NCBI GenBank assembly: GCA_025924315.1
Contig: JAICIO010000026.1
Location: forward strand, 1 to 62,713
Direction of reading: 5' to 3'
From: Phycisphaerae bacterium
Lineage (GTDB): Bacteria; Planctomycetota; Phycisphaerae; Tepidisphaerales; Tepidisphaeraceae
Length of the DNA: 62,713 nucleotides
Shown in pieces: positions 18,544-27,112 of the stretch (positions are counted from its first letter, which is position 1; every line of letters starts with the position of its first letter). The position numbers and the translations under genes are program-made. The notes beneath the pieces were generated by a model. It ran no database searches and was not told where the DNA came from. It worked only from the letters and a program-made list of their open reading frames with translations.

Positions 18544-18608
18544 CAGTTGTCAGTTGGCAGTTGTCAGTGGCGTTCTTACTGACAACTGTCAACTGACAAC
18601 TGACAACT
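18544..18608. repeat. Heptad inverted array 6 (CAGTTGn class), rplR-rplF spacer
   Basis: Left units CAGTTGT, CAGTTGG, CAGTTGT, CAGTGGC; right units ACTGACA, ACTGTCA, ACTGACA, ACTGACA, ACT. This is one of the most regular arrays. It uses the same unit as array 4, 4.8 kb away. Confidence 0.88.
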
Positions 18609-18616
18609 CTCCTCTA

Positions 18617-19165
18617 TTACTTCGCTCCAGCGCCGGCGAATGCCTTGCCTGGCTTGATCTTGACGACTTCGCCTTCGTAACGGATGCCCTTCCCCTTGTA
18701 CGGCTCGGGCTTGCGCACCTTGCGGATCTGGGCGGCGAATTCGCCAACCGCCTGCTTGTCGGCGCCGCTCACGTGAATCTTGTTCGCGCCTTCGAGCTGA
18801 ACCGCCACATCGCCCGGAACCGCGAGGGTGACCGGATTGGCATAGCCGACCGACAGCACGAGGTTCTTGCCGCGCTGTTCGGCCTTGTAACCGACGCCCT
18901 GAATCTCCAGCGACTTCTTGTAGCCGTTGGTCACGCCTTCGATCATGTTCGCAAGCAGCGCGCGGGTCAGGCCGTGCAGCGCCTTGCTCTGCTTTTCATC
19001 GTTCGGCCGCGTGACGACGAGGTTGCCGTCTTCCTGCTTCACCGTGATGAGCGGATGCACATCGAGAGCGAGCTTGCCCTTGGGGCCTTCGACCGCGATG
19101 TGGCGATCCTTCACGGTCACCTTCGCCTTGCCGACGGGAACGGGTTTTTTTCCGATACGACTCAT
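18617..19165 (-). CDS. rplF: 50S ribosomal protein L6
   Basis: The 182-residue protein begins MSRIGKKPVPVGKAKVTV and ends with the conserved RKPEPYKGKGIRYEGEVV segment. L6 sits near the factor-binding centre. Start at 19165; the upstream extension is repeat sequence. Confidence 0.96.
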   Translation of the reverse strand: MSRIGKKPVPVGKAKVTVKDRHIAVEGPKGKLALDVHPLITVKQEDGNLVVTRPNDEKQSKALHGLTRALLANMIEGVTNGYKKSLEIQGVGYKAEQRGKNLVLSVGYANPVTLAVPGDVAVQLEGANKIHVSGADKQAVGEFAAQIRKVRKPEPYKGKGIRYEGEVVKIKPGKAFAGAGAK

Positions 19166-19176
19166 AGTTTCACCTG

Positions 19177-19232
19177 CATGTTGCTCGTTGCTTGTTGCTT
19201 GTTGGAATTCCAACACGCGACACGCAACATGC
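19177..19232. repeat. Heptad inverted array 7 (TTGCnnG class), rplF-rpsH spacer
   Basis: Left units CATGTTG, CTCGTTG, CTTGTTG, CTTGTTG; right units CAACACG, CGACACG, CAACATG. The centre GGAATTCC is also palindromic, so the hairpin has almost no loop. Confidence 0.85.
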
Positions 19233-19234
19233 CA

Positions 19235-19633
19235 CTAGCTAACCGTGCACAACAACTCACCACCGACGTTCGCTTCGCGCGCCTTGCGGTCGGACATCAC
19301 GCCCTTGCTCGTGCTGATCACGACGATGCCCATGCCGTTGAGGATCTTGGGCAGGTCGCCGACGCTGCGATATACGCGGCAGCCGGGCTTGCTCGTGCGG
19401 TCGATCGTGTGAATGACCTTGTCGCCACTGAGCGAGTATTTGAGCTTGATGCGGAGCTGGCCCTGCTGGGTGTCGGCGATTTCATCGACTTCTTCGATGT
19501 AGCCTTCGTCCTTCAGGACCTGCGCAATGCCCGTGCAGATCTTGCTCCTCGGAATGAGCACCATTCGGCGCCCAACCCGGTTGGCATTGCGAATCCGCGT
19601 CAGCATGTCCGCGATGGGATCTTGGTTGTTCAT
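19235..19633 (-). CDS. rpsH: 30S ribosomal protein S8
   Basis: The 132-residue protein begins MNNQDPIADMLTRIRNA and ends with the S8 signature VISTSKGVMSDRKAREANVGGELL. S8 binds helix 21 of 16S rRNA and in some bacteria represses the spc operon; no matching leader was recognised. Start at 19633 matches the family. Confidence 0.96.
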   Translation of the reverse strand: MNNQDPIADMLTRIRNANRVGRRMVLIPRSKICTGIAQVLKDEGYIEEVDEIADTQQGQLRIKLKYSLSGDKVIHTIDRTSKPGCRVYRSVGDLPKILNGMGIVVISTSKGVMSDRKAREANVGGELLCTVS

Positions 19634-19711
19634 CGCTATTACAGTCTCCAACGATATTGAAATCGTTCGTCGTCAAACCCGCGGCGGAGCCGCTGGGCTC
19701 TCTGCCAGCTG

Positions 19712-19981
19712 TTACCAGCTGGCTTTCTTCAGTCCCGGGATCTTTCCGGCCAGTGCGAGCTCGCGGAGCATGATGCGCGAGACTTTGAACCGGCGGAGCA
19801 CGCCTCGGCTGCGGCCGGTCAGCTGGCAGCGGTTGCGGCTACGCGTCGGGGAGCTGTCCCGCGGAAGCTTCGCCAATGCGGCGAAGTTCTTCTGCTTCTT
19901 CAGCTCTCGACGGATCTCCGCAAAGCGCTTCACGAGCTCTTCACGGCGTTGTTGTTTTGCGACCCAGGCTTTCGTTGCCAT
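19712..19981 (-). CDS. rpsN: 30S ribosomal protein S14, zinc-independent type
   Basis: The 89-residue protein begins [17 protein letters not shown] and ends [18 protein letters not shown]. The middle [17 protein letters not shown] matches S14, and there are no Cys-x2-Cys pairs, so it is the long zinc-free form. It sits in the spc position after rplE. Confidence 0.95.
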   Translation of the reverse strand: MATKAWVAKQQRREELVKRFAEIRRELKKQKNFAALAKLPRDSSPTRSRNRCQLTGRSRGVLRRFKVSRIMLRELALAGKIPGLKKASW

Positions 19982-20011
19982 ATTGCTAATCCTGTCAATC
20001 ACACAGGGGAC

Positions 20012-20058
20012 GGAGCCGGGTCGTTTCGACCCGGACCGGACCGACACGGTCCGGCTCC
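20012..20058. repeat. REPIN-like inverted pair, GGAG/CTCC type, rpsN-rplE spacer
   Basis: GGAG is followed by CCGGGTCGTTTCGACCCGG, then the palindrome CCGGACCGACACGGTCCGG and CTCC. Two different inner palindromes share one outer stem. GGAG is a known variant of the tetranucleotide before RAYT-linked REP palindromes. Confidence 0.7.
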
Positions 20059-20067
20059 GTTCCAGTG

Positions 20068-20772
20068 TTATTTCTGCTTCGTTTCATCACGGAACGGGAA
20101 GCCAAACCCCTTCAGGAGCTCGCGGCCCTCTTCCGGCTTGTTCGCGCTCGTCACCAGCGTGATGTTCATGCCCTGCTGGAACGTGACGGCGGCGGCATCC
20201 ACTTCCGGAAACACGGTCTGTTCTGTGAAACCGAAGTTGTAGTTGCCGTTCTTGTCGAACCCGTTCGGATCCACGCCGCGAAAGTCCTTCACGCGCGGGA
20301 ACGCGAGCGAGATCAGACGATCCATGAACTCATACATCCGAATGCCGCGGAGCGTCACCTTCAGCCCGACGTCCATCCCTTCGCGAAGCTTGAAGTTCGC
20401 GACGGACTTCTTCGCCTTGGTGCGGACGGGCTTCTGACCGGCAATGACCGACAGTTCCTTTTCGGCCTGCTCGATCTTGCCTTTGCCTTCACCACCGGCG
20501 GTGCCGTACTTGCCGACGCCCATCGAGATGATGATCTTCTCGACTTTAGGCACGGCCATCGGGTTGGTGAACCCGAACTTCTGCTTGAGCTGTGGCACGA
20601 CCGTGGTGCGGTAGTGTTCGAGCAAACGCGGAGTCGGGATCGGACCAGCCGGTGCTTCGTCAGCGCCGGTGTCCTCGACCTGCGCGCCCTTCTTGGCCCG
20701 CGCGGCGGCGGCCTTCTTCGCGGCGATTTCTTCCGCGCTCGGCTTGCCGGATTTCTTTTTCTCTTCTGCCAT
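20068..20772 (-). CDS. rplE: 50S ribosomal protein L5
   Basis: From about residue 50 ([19 protein letters not shown]) the protein is a normal L5, with [21 protein letters not shown] and the C-terminal [22 protein letters not shown]5 binds 5S rRNA and contacts tRNA in the P site. The first 48 residues are a charged Lys/Ala/Glu extension ([20 protein letters not shown]...) that most L5 proteins lack. Confidence 0.95.
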   Translation of the reverse strand: MAEEKKKSGKPSAEEIAAKKAAAARAKKGAQVEDTGADEAPAGPIPTPRLLEHYRTTVVPQLKQKFGFTNPMAVPKVEKIIISMGVGKYGTAGGEGKGKIEQAEKELSVIAGQKPVRTKAKKSVANFKLREGMDVGLKVTLRGIRMYEFMDRLISLAFPRVKDFRGVDPNGFDKNGNYNFGFTEQTVFPEVDAAAVTFQQGMNITLVTSANKPEEGRELLKGFGFPFRDETKQK

Positions 20773-20873
20773 GACTTCCTCGGTTCGTTCGTCTCAACTT
20801 TGTCGAGACGGTGAACGGTTTGTAACTTCCGTCGTCTCTCGGACGGGGCAAGCCCCGCCGCTTCATTAGAGGT

Positions 20874-21203
20874 TTACTTCTTGCCCGTGCGACCCAGGTC
20901 GGCGCCGGTTCCCACCGCGATGCGGTGCTTCACGCCTTCTTTTTCCTCGAATCGCACCCGCGTGCCTTTGTTCGTGGTCGGATCCAGCGGCATCACGTTG
21001 CTGATGTGGATCGGCGCGTCCTTCTGGATGCGACCGCCCTGCGGATTCCGCTGGCTCGGACGTACGTGCTTCCACACGCGGTTGATCCCTTCGACCACGA
21101 CGCGATCCTTGCCCGTTAGCACGCGGAGTACGCGACCGGTCTTACCCTTGTCCGCGCCCGCGATCACGATCACCTGTTCGCCGGATTTAATGTGTCTTGC
21201 CAT
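20874..21203 (-). CDS. rplX: 50S ribosomal protein L24
   Basis: The 109-residue protein carries the KOW motif VIVIAGADKGKTGRVLRV and VVEGINRVWKHVRPS. L24 starts assembly of the large subunit. Standard place between rplN and rplE. Confidence 0.96.
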   Translation of the reverse strand: MARHIKSGEQVIVIAGADKGKTGRVLRVLTGKDRVVVEGINRVWKHVRPSQRNPQGGRIQKDAPIHISNVMPLDPTTNKGTRVRFEEKEGVKHRIAVGTGADLGRTGKK

Positions 21204-21210
21204 TGCTGTA

Positions 21211-21280
21211 CTCGTTGCTTGTTGCCTGTTGCTCGTTGCTTGTTGTCACGACATGCAACAAGCCACACGCCACATGCATC
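21211..21280. repeat. Heptad inverted array 8 (TTGCnnG class), rplX-rplN spacer
   Basis: Left units CTCGTTG, CTTGTTG, CCTGTTG, CTCGTTG, CTTGTTG; right units CAACAAG, CCACACG, CCACATG. The period is 7. The left arm is longer and more regular than the right. Confidence 0.83.
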
Positions 21281-21282
21281 CG

Positions 21283-21669
21283 TTAAACCACTTCGCTCGC
21301 GAGAGAAACGATCTTCATGAAGTTCTTGTCTCGCAGCTCGCGGGCGACCGCTCCGAAGATGCGGGTGCCGCGCGGGTTGTTTTCCTTGTCGATCACAACG
21401 GCCGCGTTCTTATCGAAGCGGACGTAGCTACCGTCTTTGCGGATCGTCGGCTGCTTGGTGCGAACGACGACGCAGCGGATGATCTCGCCCTGCTTCACTT
21501 CGCCACCGGGCGCCGCGATCTTCACGGCGCAGATGATCACGTCGCCGACGTTGGCGATCTTGCGCTTGAACTTGCCCTTCGACGAGCTGCCGCGAAGAAC
21601 CTTGATGCACATCGCCTGCTTCGCGCCGGTGTTGTCGGCGATGTCTACGTATGATTGTTGCTGGATCAT
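21283..21669 (-). CDS. rplN: 50S ribosomal protein L14
   Basis: The 128-residue protein begins [20 protein letters not shown] and contains [21 protein letters not shown], hallmark L14 sequences. L14 forms an intersubunit bridge with 16S rRNA helix 14. The ends are standard apart from a few extra residues. Confidence 0.96.
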   Translation of the reverse strand: MIQQQSYVDIADNTGAKQAMCIKVLRGSSSKGKFKRKIANVGDVIICAVKIAAPGGEVKQGEIIRCVVVRTKQPTIRKDGSYVRFDKNAAVVIDKENNPRGTRIFGAVARELRDKNFMKIVSLASEVV

Positions 21670-21678
21670 GACTCAACT

Positions 21679-21748
21679 CTGCTTGTTGCGTGTTGCATGT
21701 TGCTTGTTGGTTGCCGCGACCAGCAACGTGCAACAAGCAACGCGCGAC
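21679..21748. repeat. Heptad inverted array 9 (TTGCnnG class), rplN-rpsQ spacer
   Basis: Left units CTGCTTG, TTGCGTG, TTGCATG, TTGCTTG, TTGGTTG; right units AGCAACG, TGCAACA, AGCAACG, CGCGACT. The last unit reaches the rpsQ stop codon. Confidence 0.84.
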
Positions 21749-22086
21749 TAGCGTTCTTCGGGCGCTTTACCGGTCATCACTTCTTCCGCACTGACCTGCA
21801 CGGCCTTTTCCGGCGCCTTGGTGACGATGCGGAGCAGCCGATGGTGCTTGGTTTTGCTCAGCGGCCGGCACTCGGCGATTTCCACCGTGTCGCCTTCGCG
21901 CGCTTCGTTCTTCTCGTCATGGGCATGGAGCACGGTCCGCCGCTTCAGGTACTTGCCGTACTTCGGGTGGCGCGTCTGGTATTCCACGACGACCTTGATC
22001 GTCTTGTTGCCCTTGTCGGACGCGACGATGCCCTGGATCTTCCGGAGCAGCGGTCGCTCGACTTTTTCTGCGGTTGCTTCTGCCAT
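21748..22086 (-). CDS. rpsQ: 30S ribosomal protein S17
   Basis: The 112-residue protein has GIVASDKGNKTIKVVVE and HPKYGKYLKRRTVLHAHDE, then GDTVEIAECRPLSKTKHHRL, all S17 hallmarks. A 20-residue tail follows the core. Start at 22086 (MAEATAEKVER); the upstream frame is repeat-derived. Confidence 0.95.
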   Translation of the reverse strand: MAEATAEKVERPLLRKIQGIVASDKGNKTIKVVVEYQTRHPKYGKYLKRRTVLHAHDEKNEAREGDTVEIAECRPLSKTKHHRLLRIVTKAPEKAVQVSAEEVMTGKAPEER

Positions 22087-22107
22087 AATTGTTCTCGATG
22101 CGTCAGC

Positions 22108-22136
22108 CTCGCCTCGCACGCGAGGCGGCTAAACGT
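22108..22136. repeat. Single REP-like palindrome, rpsQ-rpmC spacer
   Basis: CTCGCCTCGCACGCGAGGCG is a hairpin followed by GCTAAACGTT. The same layout and the same GGCTAAACGTT end occur at 26252-26282 with a different, also self-complementary stem. Confidence 0.65.
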
Positions 22137-22139
22137 TCG

Positions 22140-22352
22140 TTATGCCTTCTTCTGTGCTTCCAGTTGGCGCTGACGGAGGAGCGTCTTGACGCGGGCAATG
22201 TGCTTCCGCGTCTTGGCGATCTGGCTCGGATCTTCGAGCTTTTCCGTCACCGCCTGGGTGCGGAGATCAAACAGGTGCTTCTGCTGGTCGGTGAGGTCGT
22301 GCTGAAGCGCCTCGGTCTCTCGTTCGCGAAGTTCTTTTGTCTGCTTGCTCAT
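22140..22352 (-). CDS. rpmC: 50S ribosomal protein L29
   Basis: This 70-residue, all-helical protein (KELRERETEALQHDLTDQQ... LFDLRTQAVTEKLEDPSQIAKTRKHIARVKTLL) matches L29, which lies at the tunnel exit where SRP and trigger factor dock. Start at 22352; it follows rplP closely. Confidence 0.93.
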   Translation of the reverse strand: MSKQTKELRERETEALQHDLTDQQKHLFDLRTQAVTEKLEDPSQIAKTRKHIARVKTLLRQRQLEAQKKA

Positions 22353-22375
22353 CTGAGCCTCAACTCTCAATTCAT

Positions 22376-22798
22376 TTAGGCGACAGCGTGACGACGGGCG
22401 ACGAAGCGCGTCTGCACGGGCATCTTGTGAGCCACGCGAGCCAGGGCCCGCTTGGCGGTCGCTTCATCGACGCCGGTCACTTCGAACATCACGGTGCCGG
22501 GCTTGACGATCGCCACCCAGTATTCCGGCTCGCCCTTGCCCTTACCCATACGCGTTTCCAGCGGCTTACCGGAGACCGGCTTGTGCGGGAAGATGCGGAT
22601 GAACAATCGGCCTTCGCGGCGCAGGAAGTGCGACGCAGCCACGCGACCGGCTTCGATCTGACGCGCACTGATCCACGACGTCTCGAGCGTTTGCAGGCCG
22701 TATTCACCAAACGCGACCGTATTGCCGCGGGTGGCATTGCCTTTCATCTTTCCGCGCTGGCTTTTGCGGAACTTCACCCGCTTGGGCATCATTGGCAT
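22376..22798 (-). CDS. rplP: 50S ribosomal protein L16
   Basis: The 140-residue protein starts with MPKRVKFRKSQRGKMKG (preceded by MPM) and has VSGKPLETRMGKGKGEPEYW in the middle. L16 helps organise the A site and peptidyl-transferase centre. Standard position after rpsC. Confidence 0.96.
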   Translation of the reverse strand: MPMMPKRVKFRKSQRGKMKGNATRGNTVAFGEYGLQTLETSWISARQIEAGRVAASHFLRREGRLFIRIFPHKPVSGKPLETRMGKGKGEPEYWVAIVKPGTVMFEVTGVDEATAKRALARVAHKMPVQTRFVARRHAVA

Positions 22799-22814
22799 AA
22801 ATCACCTGATCAAA

Positions 22815-22940
22815 TCCGAAATTCGAAATTCGAAATTCGAAACAAATTCCAATGTTCAAAACCCGAAACAATCGACGCTGCGTTTAGCTCATTCGAATTT
22901 CGAATTTGTTTCGAATTTCGAATTTCGGGTTTCGAATTTC
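22815..22940. repeat. Heptad inverted array 10 (TCGAAAT class), rplP-rpsC spacer
   Basis: The longest array: left TCGAAAT units (22815-22843), right ATTTCGA units (22890-22940), with a 45-nt middle. It is AT-rich in an otherwise GC-rich operon. The period is 7 with some interrupted units. Confidence 0.85.
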
Positions 22941-22945
22941 TCATC

Positions 22946-23650
22946 TTACCGCCGTCCGCGACGCATTCCGCCGCCCGGACGCACATCAGTCTCCGCGACG
23001 AGTCCTTCATCACCGTACATGCCACGGTAGATCCACGTCTTCACGCCGATCGTGCCGAAAGTCGTGAACGCGATCGCGTAGCCGTAGTTCACGTCCGCCT
23101 GGAGCGTCGTGAGGGGAACCGAGCCCTGGCCGGCCTTTTCCTGGCGCGCGATTTCCGCGCCGCCGAGGCGACCGCTCACGCAGATCTTGATGCCCTTGGC
23201 ACCCGCCTGCATCGTGGCTTCCATGCGCTGCTTGAGCACGCGGCGGAAGCTGGCCCGCTTCTTGAGCTGCTCGGCGATTGCTTCCGCGACTAGCTGAGCG
23301 TTGAGATCCGGGTTCTTCACTTCGATCACTTTGATCGGAGCAACCTTACGCTTGATCATGTCTTCAAGTTCCTCGCGGAGCTTGTCGACTTCGGCGCCTT
23401 TGGGACCGATCACCAGGCCCGGACGAGCGGTGTGAATGGTAATCGTTACTTCTTCACGGGTTCGCTCGATGCGGATGTCGCTGACCGCAGCAAACGGCGG
23501 CCGACGATTCAGCTTGGTGTCGATCAGCTTGCGGACCTTGAAGTCCTCGCCGAGGAAGTCGCCGTAGGCCGCTTTCGGAGCGAACCACTTGCTCTTCCAG
23601 TCTTCGGTGATGCCGGTGCGGAAACCCGTTGGATTAACTTTTTGACCCAT
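22946..23650 (-). CDS. rpsC: 30S ribosomal protein S3
   Basis: The 234-residue protein begins MGQKVNPTGFRTGITEDWKS, has the KH-domain loop VIGPKGAEVDKLREEL and the C-terminal YGYAIAFTTFGTIGVKTWIY. S3 lines the mRNA entry site. The ATG at 23650 gives the canonical start; it lies 4 bp after rplV. Confidence 0.96.
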   Translation of the reverse strand: MGQKVNPTGFRTGITEDWKSKWFAPKAAYGDFLGEDFKVRKLIDTKLNRRPPFAAVSDIRIERTREEVTITIHTARPGLVIGPKGAEVDKLREELEDMIKRKVAPIKVIEVKNPDLNAQLVAEAIAEQLKKRASFRRVLKQRMEATMQAGAKGIKICVSGRLGGAEIARQEKAGQGSVPLTTLQADVNYGYAIAFTTFGTIGVKTWIYRGMYGDEGLVAETDVRPGGGMRRGRR

Positions 23651-23654
23651 GTGC

Positions 23655-23993
23655 TTACTCTCGCTCGTCGAGTGTGACGACCAGATGGCTCGTGCGCTTG
23701 TGAATCGAATAGGCCTTGCCGCGATCCTTCGGCTGGAAACGCTTGATGATCGGACCCGGATCAGCCCAGGCTTTGGCGACATACAGCGTGTTGCGCGGCG
23801 GCGATTCTTCCTGCTCGTTCGCGTTGGCGACCGCGGAGCGAATGACCTTTTCGATCATTCCGCTGGCGCGTTGCTTGCTGAAGCGAAGCATCGCGAGGGC
23901 GTCGTCCACGCTTCGTCCGCGGACGAGATCCATCAATCGCCGCGCCTTGCGAGGCGCGATGCGAGCGAATCGGTGTTTGGCTTGGAAAGGCAT
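23655..23993 (-). CDS. rplV: 50S ribosomal protein L22
   Basis: The 112-residue protein has ARIAPRKARRLMDLVRGRSV and the C-terminal hook KAWADPGPIIKRFQPKDRGKA that lines the exit tunnel. I took the start at 23993 (MPFQAKHRF); an upstream Met four codons earlier is also possible. Confidence 0.95.
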   Translation of the reverse strand: MPFQAKHRFARIAPRKARRLMDLVRGRSVDDALAMLRFSKQRASGMIEKVIRSAVANANEQEESPPRNTLYVAKAWADPGPIIKRFQPKDRGKAYSIHKRTSHLVVTLDERE

Positions 23994-24002
23994 TGGAAAC
24001 CT

Positions 24003-24080
24003 CAATTATGAATTCAGAATGCTGAAGTATGAAAAAGCTTCACTTCATCATTCATAATTCATCATTCATCCTTCTTCATT
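24003..24080. repeat. Heptad inverted array 11 (ATTCATA class), rplV-rpsS spacer
   Basis: Left units ATTATGA, ATTCAGA, ATGCTGA, AGTATGA; right units CTTCATC, ATTCATA, ATTCATC, ATTCATC, CTTCTTC. The unit is AT-rich and unrelated to the other arrays, but the 7-nt period and inverted layout are the same. Confidence 0.78.
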
Positions 24081-24369
24081 AAGCGGGCGCTGCGCCGGGC
24101 GTCGTCGGCTTCTTGCCGCTGTGGCCACGGAAGACGCGCGTCGGCGAGAATTCGCCGAGCTTGTGCCCAACCATGTCTTCCTGCACGAACACACGCAGGA
24201 ACTTGTTCCCGTTGTGGACCTCAAACGTATGGCCCACGAATTCCGGGATGATCGTGCACGCGCGGGCCCACGTCTTGATGGGCTGCTTGGCGCGATTCTC
24301 ATTCAACTTGCTGACCTTCAAGTAGAGCTTTTCGTCTACAAAAGGACCTTTTTTGGCGCTTCGGCTCAT
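24079..24369 (-). CDS. rpsS: 30S ribosomal protein S19
   Basis: The 96-residue protein begins [18 protein letters not shown] and has [14 protein letters not shown] and [16 protein letters not shown], all S19 hallmarks. It lies in the head of the small subunit and partners S13. Standard place after rplB. Confidence 0.96.
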   Translation of the reverse strand: MSRSAKKGPFVDEKLYLKVSKLNENRAKQPIKTWARACTIIPEFVGHTFEVHNGNKFLRVFVQEDMVGHKLGEFSPTRVFRGHSGKKPTTPGAAPA

Positions 24370-24389
24370 TAACTCACCTTGTCAGAGTC

Positions 24390-25256
24390 TTACACGTTGA
24401 CGGTCTGCGGACGAACCTGATGCGTGCCGAACTTGCGGCGACGCAGGATCAGCTTCTCGCTCTTGGCACGCGGGCTACGCGTGATGCCGCCCTTGGCCGG
24501 CACACCGGTCTTGCTGACCGGATGACGTCCACCGTTGCTGCGGCCTTCGCCACCACCCAACGGATGGTCGATCGGGTTCATCGCCTTCGCACGGGTGTGC
24601 GGGCGGATGCCCATGTGACGCGAACGGCCGGCTTTGCCGAGGTTCACGTTGATCCAGTCGAGATTGCCAAGCTGGCCGATCGTCGCGCGGCACTTGCTCT
24701 TCACGCGGCGCATTTCGCCGGACGGAAGAATGATCACCGACCATTCGCCTTCTTTGGCGCTCAGTCGAGCGACGCCACCGGCCGAGCGAACGAGCTTACC
24801 GCCCTGGCCCGGGTTCATCTCGACGTTGTGAACTTCGAGGCCGTGCGGGATGTTCGCCAGCGGCATCGCGTTGCCGAGTTCCGGCTCCGCGGTCGGACCA
24901 CTCATCACTTTCGCGCCGACCAGCAGCCCGTTCGGAGCGAGGATGTAGCTCTTCTCGCCGTCTTCGTAGCGGATGAGCGCGATGTTGCAGCTGCGGTTCG
25001 GATCGTATTCGATCGCTTCCACGGTCGCGGGCACGCCGTCTTTCAGACGCTTGAAGTCGATGAAGCGATACAGCCGCTTGTTGCCGCCTCCGTGATGCTT
25101 GGCAGTGATCACGCCATGGTGATTGCGTCCGCTGGCGCGGCGCTTGCCGCGGGTGAGCGACTTTTCCGGCTTCGACTTGGTGATCGTCGCCTTGTAGTCC
25201 AGGACCGAGCCCTGGCGTCGGCCGGGCGAGGTCGGGTTGTAAAATTTAATCGGCAT
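24390..25256 (-). CDS. rplB: 50S ribosomal protein L2
   Basis: The 288-residue protein has GRNHHGVITAKHHGGGNKRL near the start and HPLGGGEGRSNGGRHPVSKT near the end, the latter with the conserved His near the peptidyl-transferase centre. Length and ends are standard. Confidence 0.97.
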   Translation of the reverse strand: MPIKFYNPTSPGRRQGSVLDYKATITKSKPEKSLTRGKRRASGRNHHGVITAKHHGGGNKRLYRFIDFKRLKDGVPATVEAIEYDPNRSCNIALIRYEDGEKSYILAPNGLLVGAKVMSGPTAEPELGNAMPLANIPHGLEVHNVEMNPGQGGKLVRSAGGVARLSAKEGEWSVIILPSGEMRRVKSKCRATIGQLGNLDWINVNLGKAGRSRHMGIRPHTRAKAMNPIDHPLGGGEGRSNGGRHPVSKTGVPAKGGITRSPRAKSEKLILRRRKFGTHQVRPQTVNV

Positions 25257-25274
25257 GGCTTCTTCTCTTCGGCC

Positions 25275-25553
25275 TTAGAACAACTCGATTCGCGAATCCT
25301 CGGCGAGGACAACCACCGCGCGCTTCCAATCCGGCGTCGTGCCGATCTTAAAACGCGACCGGCGCGGCTTGCCCTTGCGGGTCATCGTGCGCACGTCCGC
25401 GACCTTCACGTTGTAGAGCTTCTCAACCGCATCCTTGATCTGATGCTTGTTCGCTTCCGGATGGACGTGAAACGCGTACGCGTTGCGCGTGGTCTGCTGA
25501 TGCGTGCTCTTTTCCGTGATCAGCGGTTTGATGATGACGTTGACGTTGTCCAT
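25275..25553 (-). CDS. rplW: 50S ribosomal protein L23
   Basis: The 92-residue protein begins MDNVNVIIKPLITEKST and has FHVHPEANKHQIKDAVEKL, typical of L23 at the tunnel exit, a docking site for SRP and trigger factor. The frame opens further upstream through the REPIN, but 25553 is the expected start. Confidence 0.95.
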   Translation of the reverse strand: MDNVNVIIKPLITEKSTHQQTTRNAYAFHVHPEANKHQIKDAVEKLYNVKVADVRTMTRKGKPRRSRFKIGTTPDWKRAVVVLAEDSRIELF

Positions 25554-25564
25554 TGTTCGTTCCT

Positions 25565-25617
25565 GTAGGGTGTGCTTCAGCACACCATTCGGACTGGTGT
25601 GCTGAAGCACACCTTAC
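25565..25617. repeat. REPIN-like inverted pair, GTAG/CTAC type, copy 2
   Basis: GTAG is followed by GGTGTGCTTCAGCACACC, then a 9-nt loop and GGTGTGCTGAAGCACACC with TTAC. It is the same family as 5581, 31152 and 36505, with the stem bases changed in pairs. It fills the rplW-rplD spacer. Confidence 0.85.
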
Positions 25618-25625
25618 AAATCATT

Positions 25626-26243
25626 TCACTTCAAAAGCGCCTGAAGGCCTTCCTTCGTCATCAGCAGCGTTCGGTTGCGAAGGATGTCCCACGCATTCAG
25701 CTGCGAGACGGTCGTCAGAGTCGTGCGGCCCAGGTTGCGGGCCGAGCGCTCGAGGGCTTCGTCGCGGCCGTTGATCGCGAGCAGACAGCTGCGGTCGATG
25801 CCCAGCGCCTTGTACATCTGCGCGACGAACTTCGTCTTGGGCTGCTCGAACTTGATCGAATCGAGCACGCGAACATCGCCGCTCTGGATCTTGCTGAGAA
25901 TCGCATGACGATTCGCAAGCTGACGCGCCTTCTTCGGCAGCGACTGGCGCCAATCCTTCGGACGCTTCTGCTTGGCATGACCACCGCCGACCTTGATCGG
26001 GTTGCGGATGCCGCCCGTTCGCGCGTTGCCGGTGCCCTTCTGGCGGAACATCTTTCGTGTTGACCCGGCGACTTCACCGCGGGCCTGCGTGCGAACGGTG
26101 CCCTGACGCTGATTCGCGTGGTAGTAAACCAGCGCCTGCTTCAGCAGCGCCTTGTTGACTTCGCCGCCGCCGAACTTGGCTTCATCGACCTGAAGCTTTT
26201 CAACTTCCTGGCCGGACTGGTTGTAAACCGGTACTTCAATCAT
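25626..26243 (-). CDS. rplD: 50S ribosomal protein L4
   Basis: The 205-residue protein has the tunnel-loop signature RKMFRQKGTGNARTGG and ending PKTKFVAQMYKALG...SARNLGR. L4 lines the exit tunnel and represses the S10 operon in gamma-proteobacteria. Start at 26243. Confidence 0.95.
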   Translation of the reverse strand: MIEVPVYNQSGQEVEKLQVDEAKFGGGEVNKALLKQALVYYHANQRQGTVRTQARGEVAGSTRKMFRQKGTGNARTGGIRNPIKVGGGHAKQKRPKDWRQSLPKKARQLANRHAILSKIQSGDVRVLDSIKFEQPKTKFVAQMYKALGIDRSCLLAINGRDEALERSARNLGRTTLTTVSQLNAWDILRNRTLLMTKEGLQALLK

Positions 26244-26251
26244 CGTCGTAT

Positions 26252-26282
26252 CCTCGCCGCACACGTGCGGCGGCTAAACGTT
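26252..26282. repeat. Single REP-like palindrome, rplD-rplC spacer
   Basis: GCCGCACACGTGCGGC forms a hairpin followed by GGCTAAACGTT, sharing its tail with the copy at 22108. It takes up most of the 39-bp spacer between rplC and rplD. Confidence 0.65.
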
Positions 26283-26948
26283 TTACTCCGCTGCCGCCTT
26301 CACCTTCGCGGTCACTGCTTTACGAACAAAAAGGAGCGCGCCGTTTGGTCCCGGGAGCGCTCCTTTGATGAGCAGCAGGTTGTTGTCCTTGTCGATCTTC
26401 ACGAGCGGGTGGTTTCGCGTCGTAACGCGATCCATACCCATGTGACCGGCCATGCGGACGCCCTTCTTGGGCTTGCCCGACTGGCCGCGCCACGTCGCGC
26501 GCGACGCGAGCGAGCCCGGCGAGCGGTGCTTGCGTTCGGTACCGTGCGACGCCGGCTGACCACCGAAGTGGTGACGCTTCATGACGCCCGCGGTGCCTTT
26601 GCCCTTGCTCGTCCCGATGACGTCGACGAACTGCACGCCGTCGAAGATCGTCACGTCGACGACATCACCCGCGGCTTTGTCGGTCGCGTCTTTGAGTTTG
26701 ATTTCCTGGAAGTGCTTCTTCGGTCCGACGCCCGCCTTGGCGGTGTGACCGATCAGCGGAAATGTACTGAACTTCGGCTTGATGTCTCCAAAGCCGAGCT
26801 GCACAGCATTGTACCCATCGGTTTCCGCGGTCTTGACCTGCGTGATCGAGCACGGCCCGGCTTGAACGACAGTGACGGGCACGATCGCGCCCTTCTCGTC
26901 GTAGATGCGGGTCATGCCGACTTTCTTGCCAAGCAGTGCTGGTGTCAT
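26283..26948 (-). CDS. rplC: 50S ribosomal protein L3
   Basis: The 221-residue protein begins with LGKKVGMTRIYDEKGAIVPV and has the loop SHGTERKHRSPGSLASR followed by KKGVRMAGHMGMDRVT, which reaches the peptidyl-transferase centre. Standard L3. Confidence 0.96.
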   Translation of the reverse strand: MTPALLGKKVGMTRIYDEKGAIVPVTVVQAGPCSITQVKTAETDGYNAVQLGFGDIKPKFSTFPLIGHTAKAGVGPKKHFQEIKLKDATDKAAGDVVDVTIFDGVQFVDVIGTSKGKGTAGVMKRHHFGGQPASHGTERKHRSPGSLASRATWRGQSGKPKKGVRMAGHMGMDRVTTRNHPLVKIDKDNNLLLIKGALPGPNGALLFVRKAVTAKVKAAAE

Positions 26949-26963
26949 GTGACTCAGGCAGAG

Positions 26964-27112
26964 GAGCGAGGAACTGTTCCTGGCTCTTACCCGTCCTCAA
27001 ATTAGACGAATACTCATCCTCGACTCGTGCCCCGCGATTTCTCTTGGGGGATGGGTTCTTGGATGAACCCCACGGTCAGTCAATCAAAATGCCCCTTAAT
27101 TGCAGGGGCATG
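26964..27112 (-). promoter_or_regulatory. Structured rpsJ-rplC spacer with terminator-like hairpin
   Basis: Reading along the transcript, 13 nt after the rpsJ stop comes TGCCCCTGCAATTAAGGGGCA followed by TTTTG (27110-27085), a short intrinsic terminator or attenuator. Just before rplC a second hairpin has GAGC-AGGAA pairing with TTCCT-GCTC (26986-26964). The 180-nt spacer is the longest inside the S10 part. An autogenous attenuator is possible; no protein binding site was recognised. Confidence 0.45.
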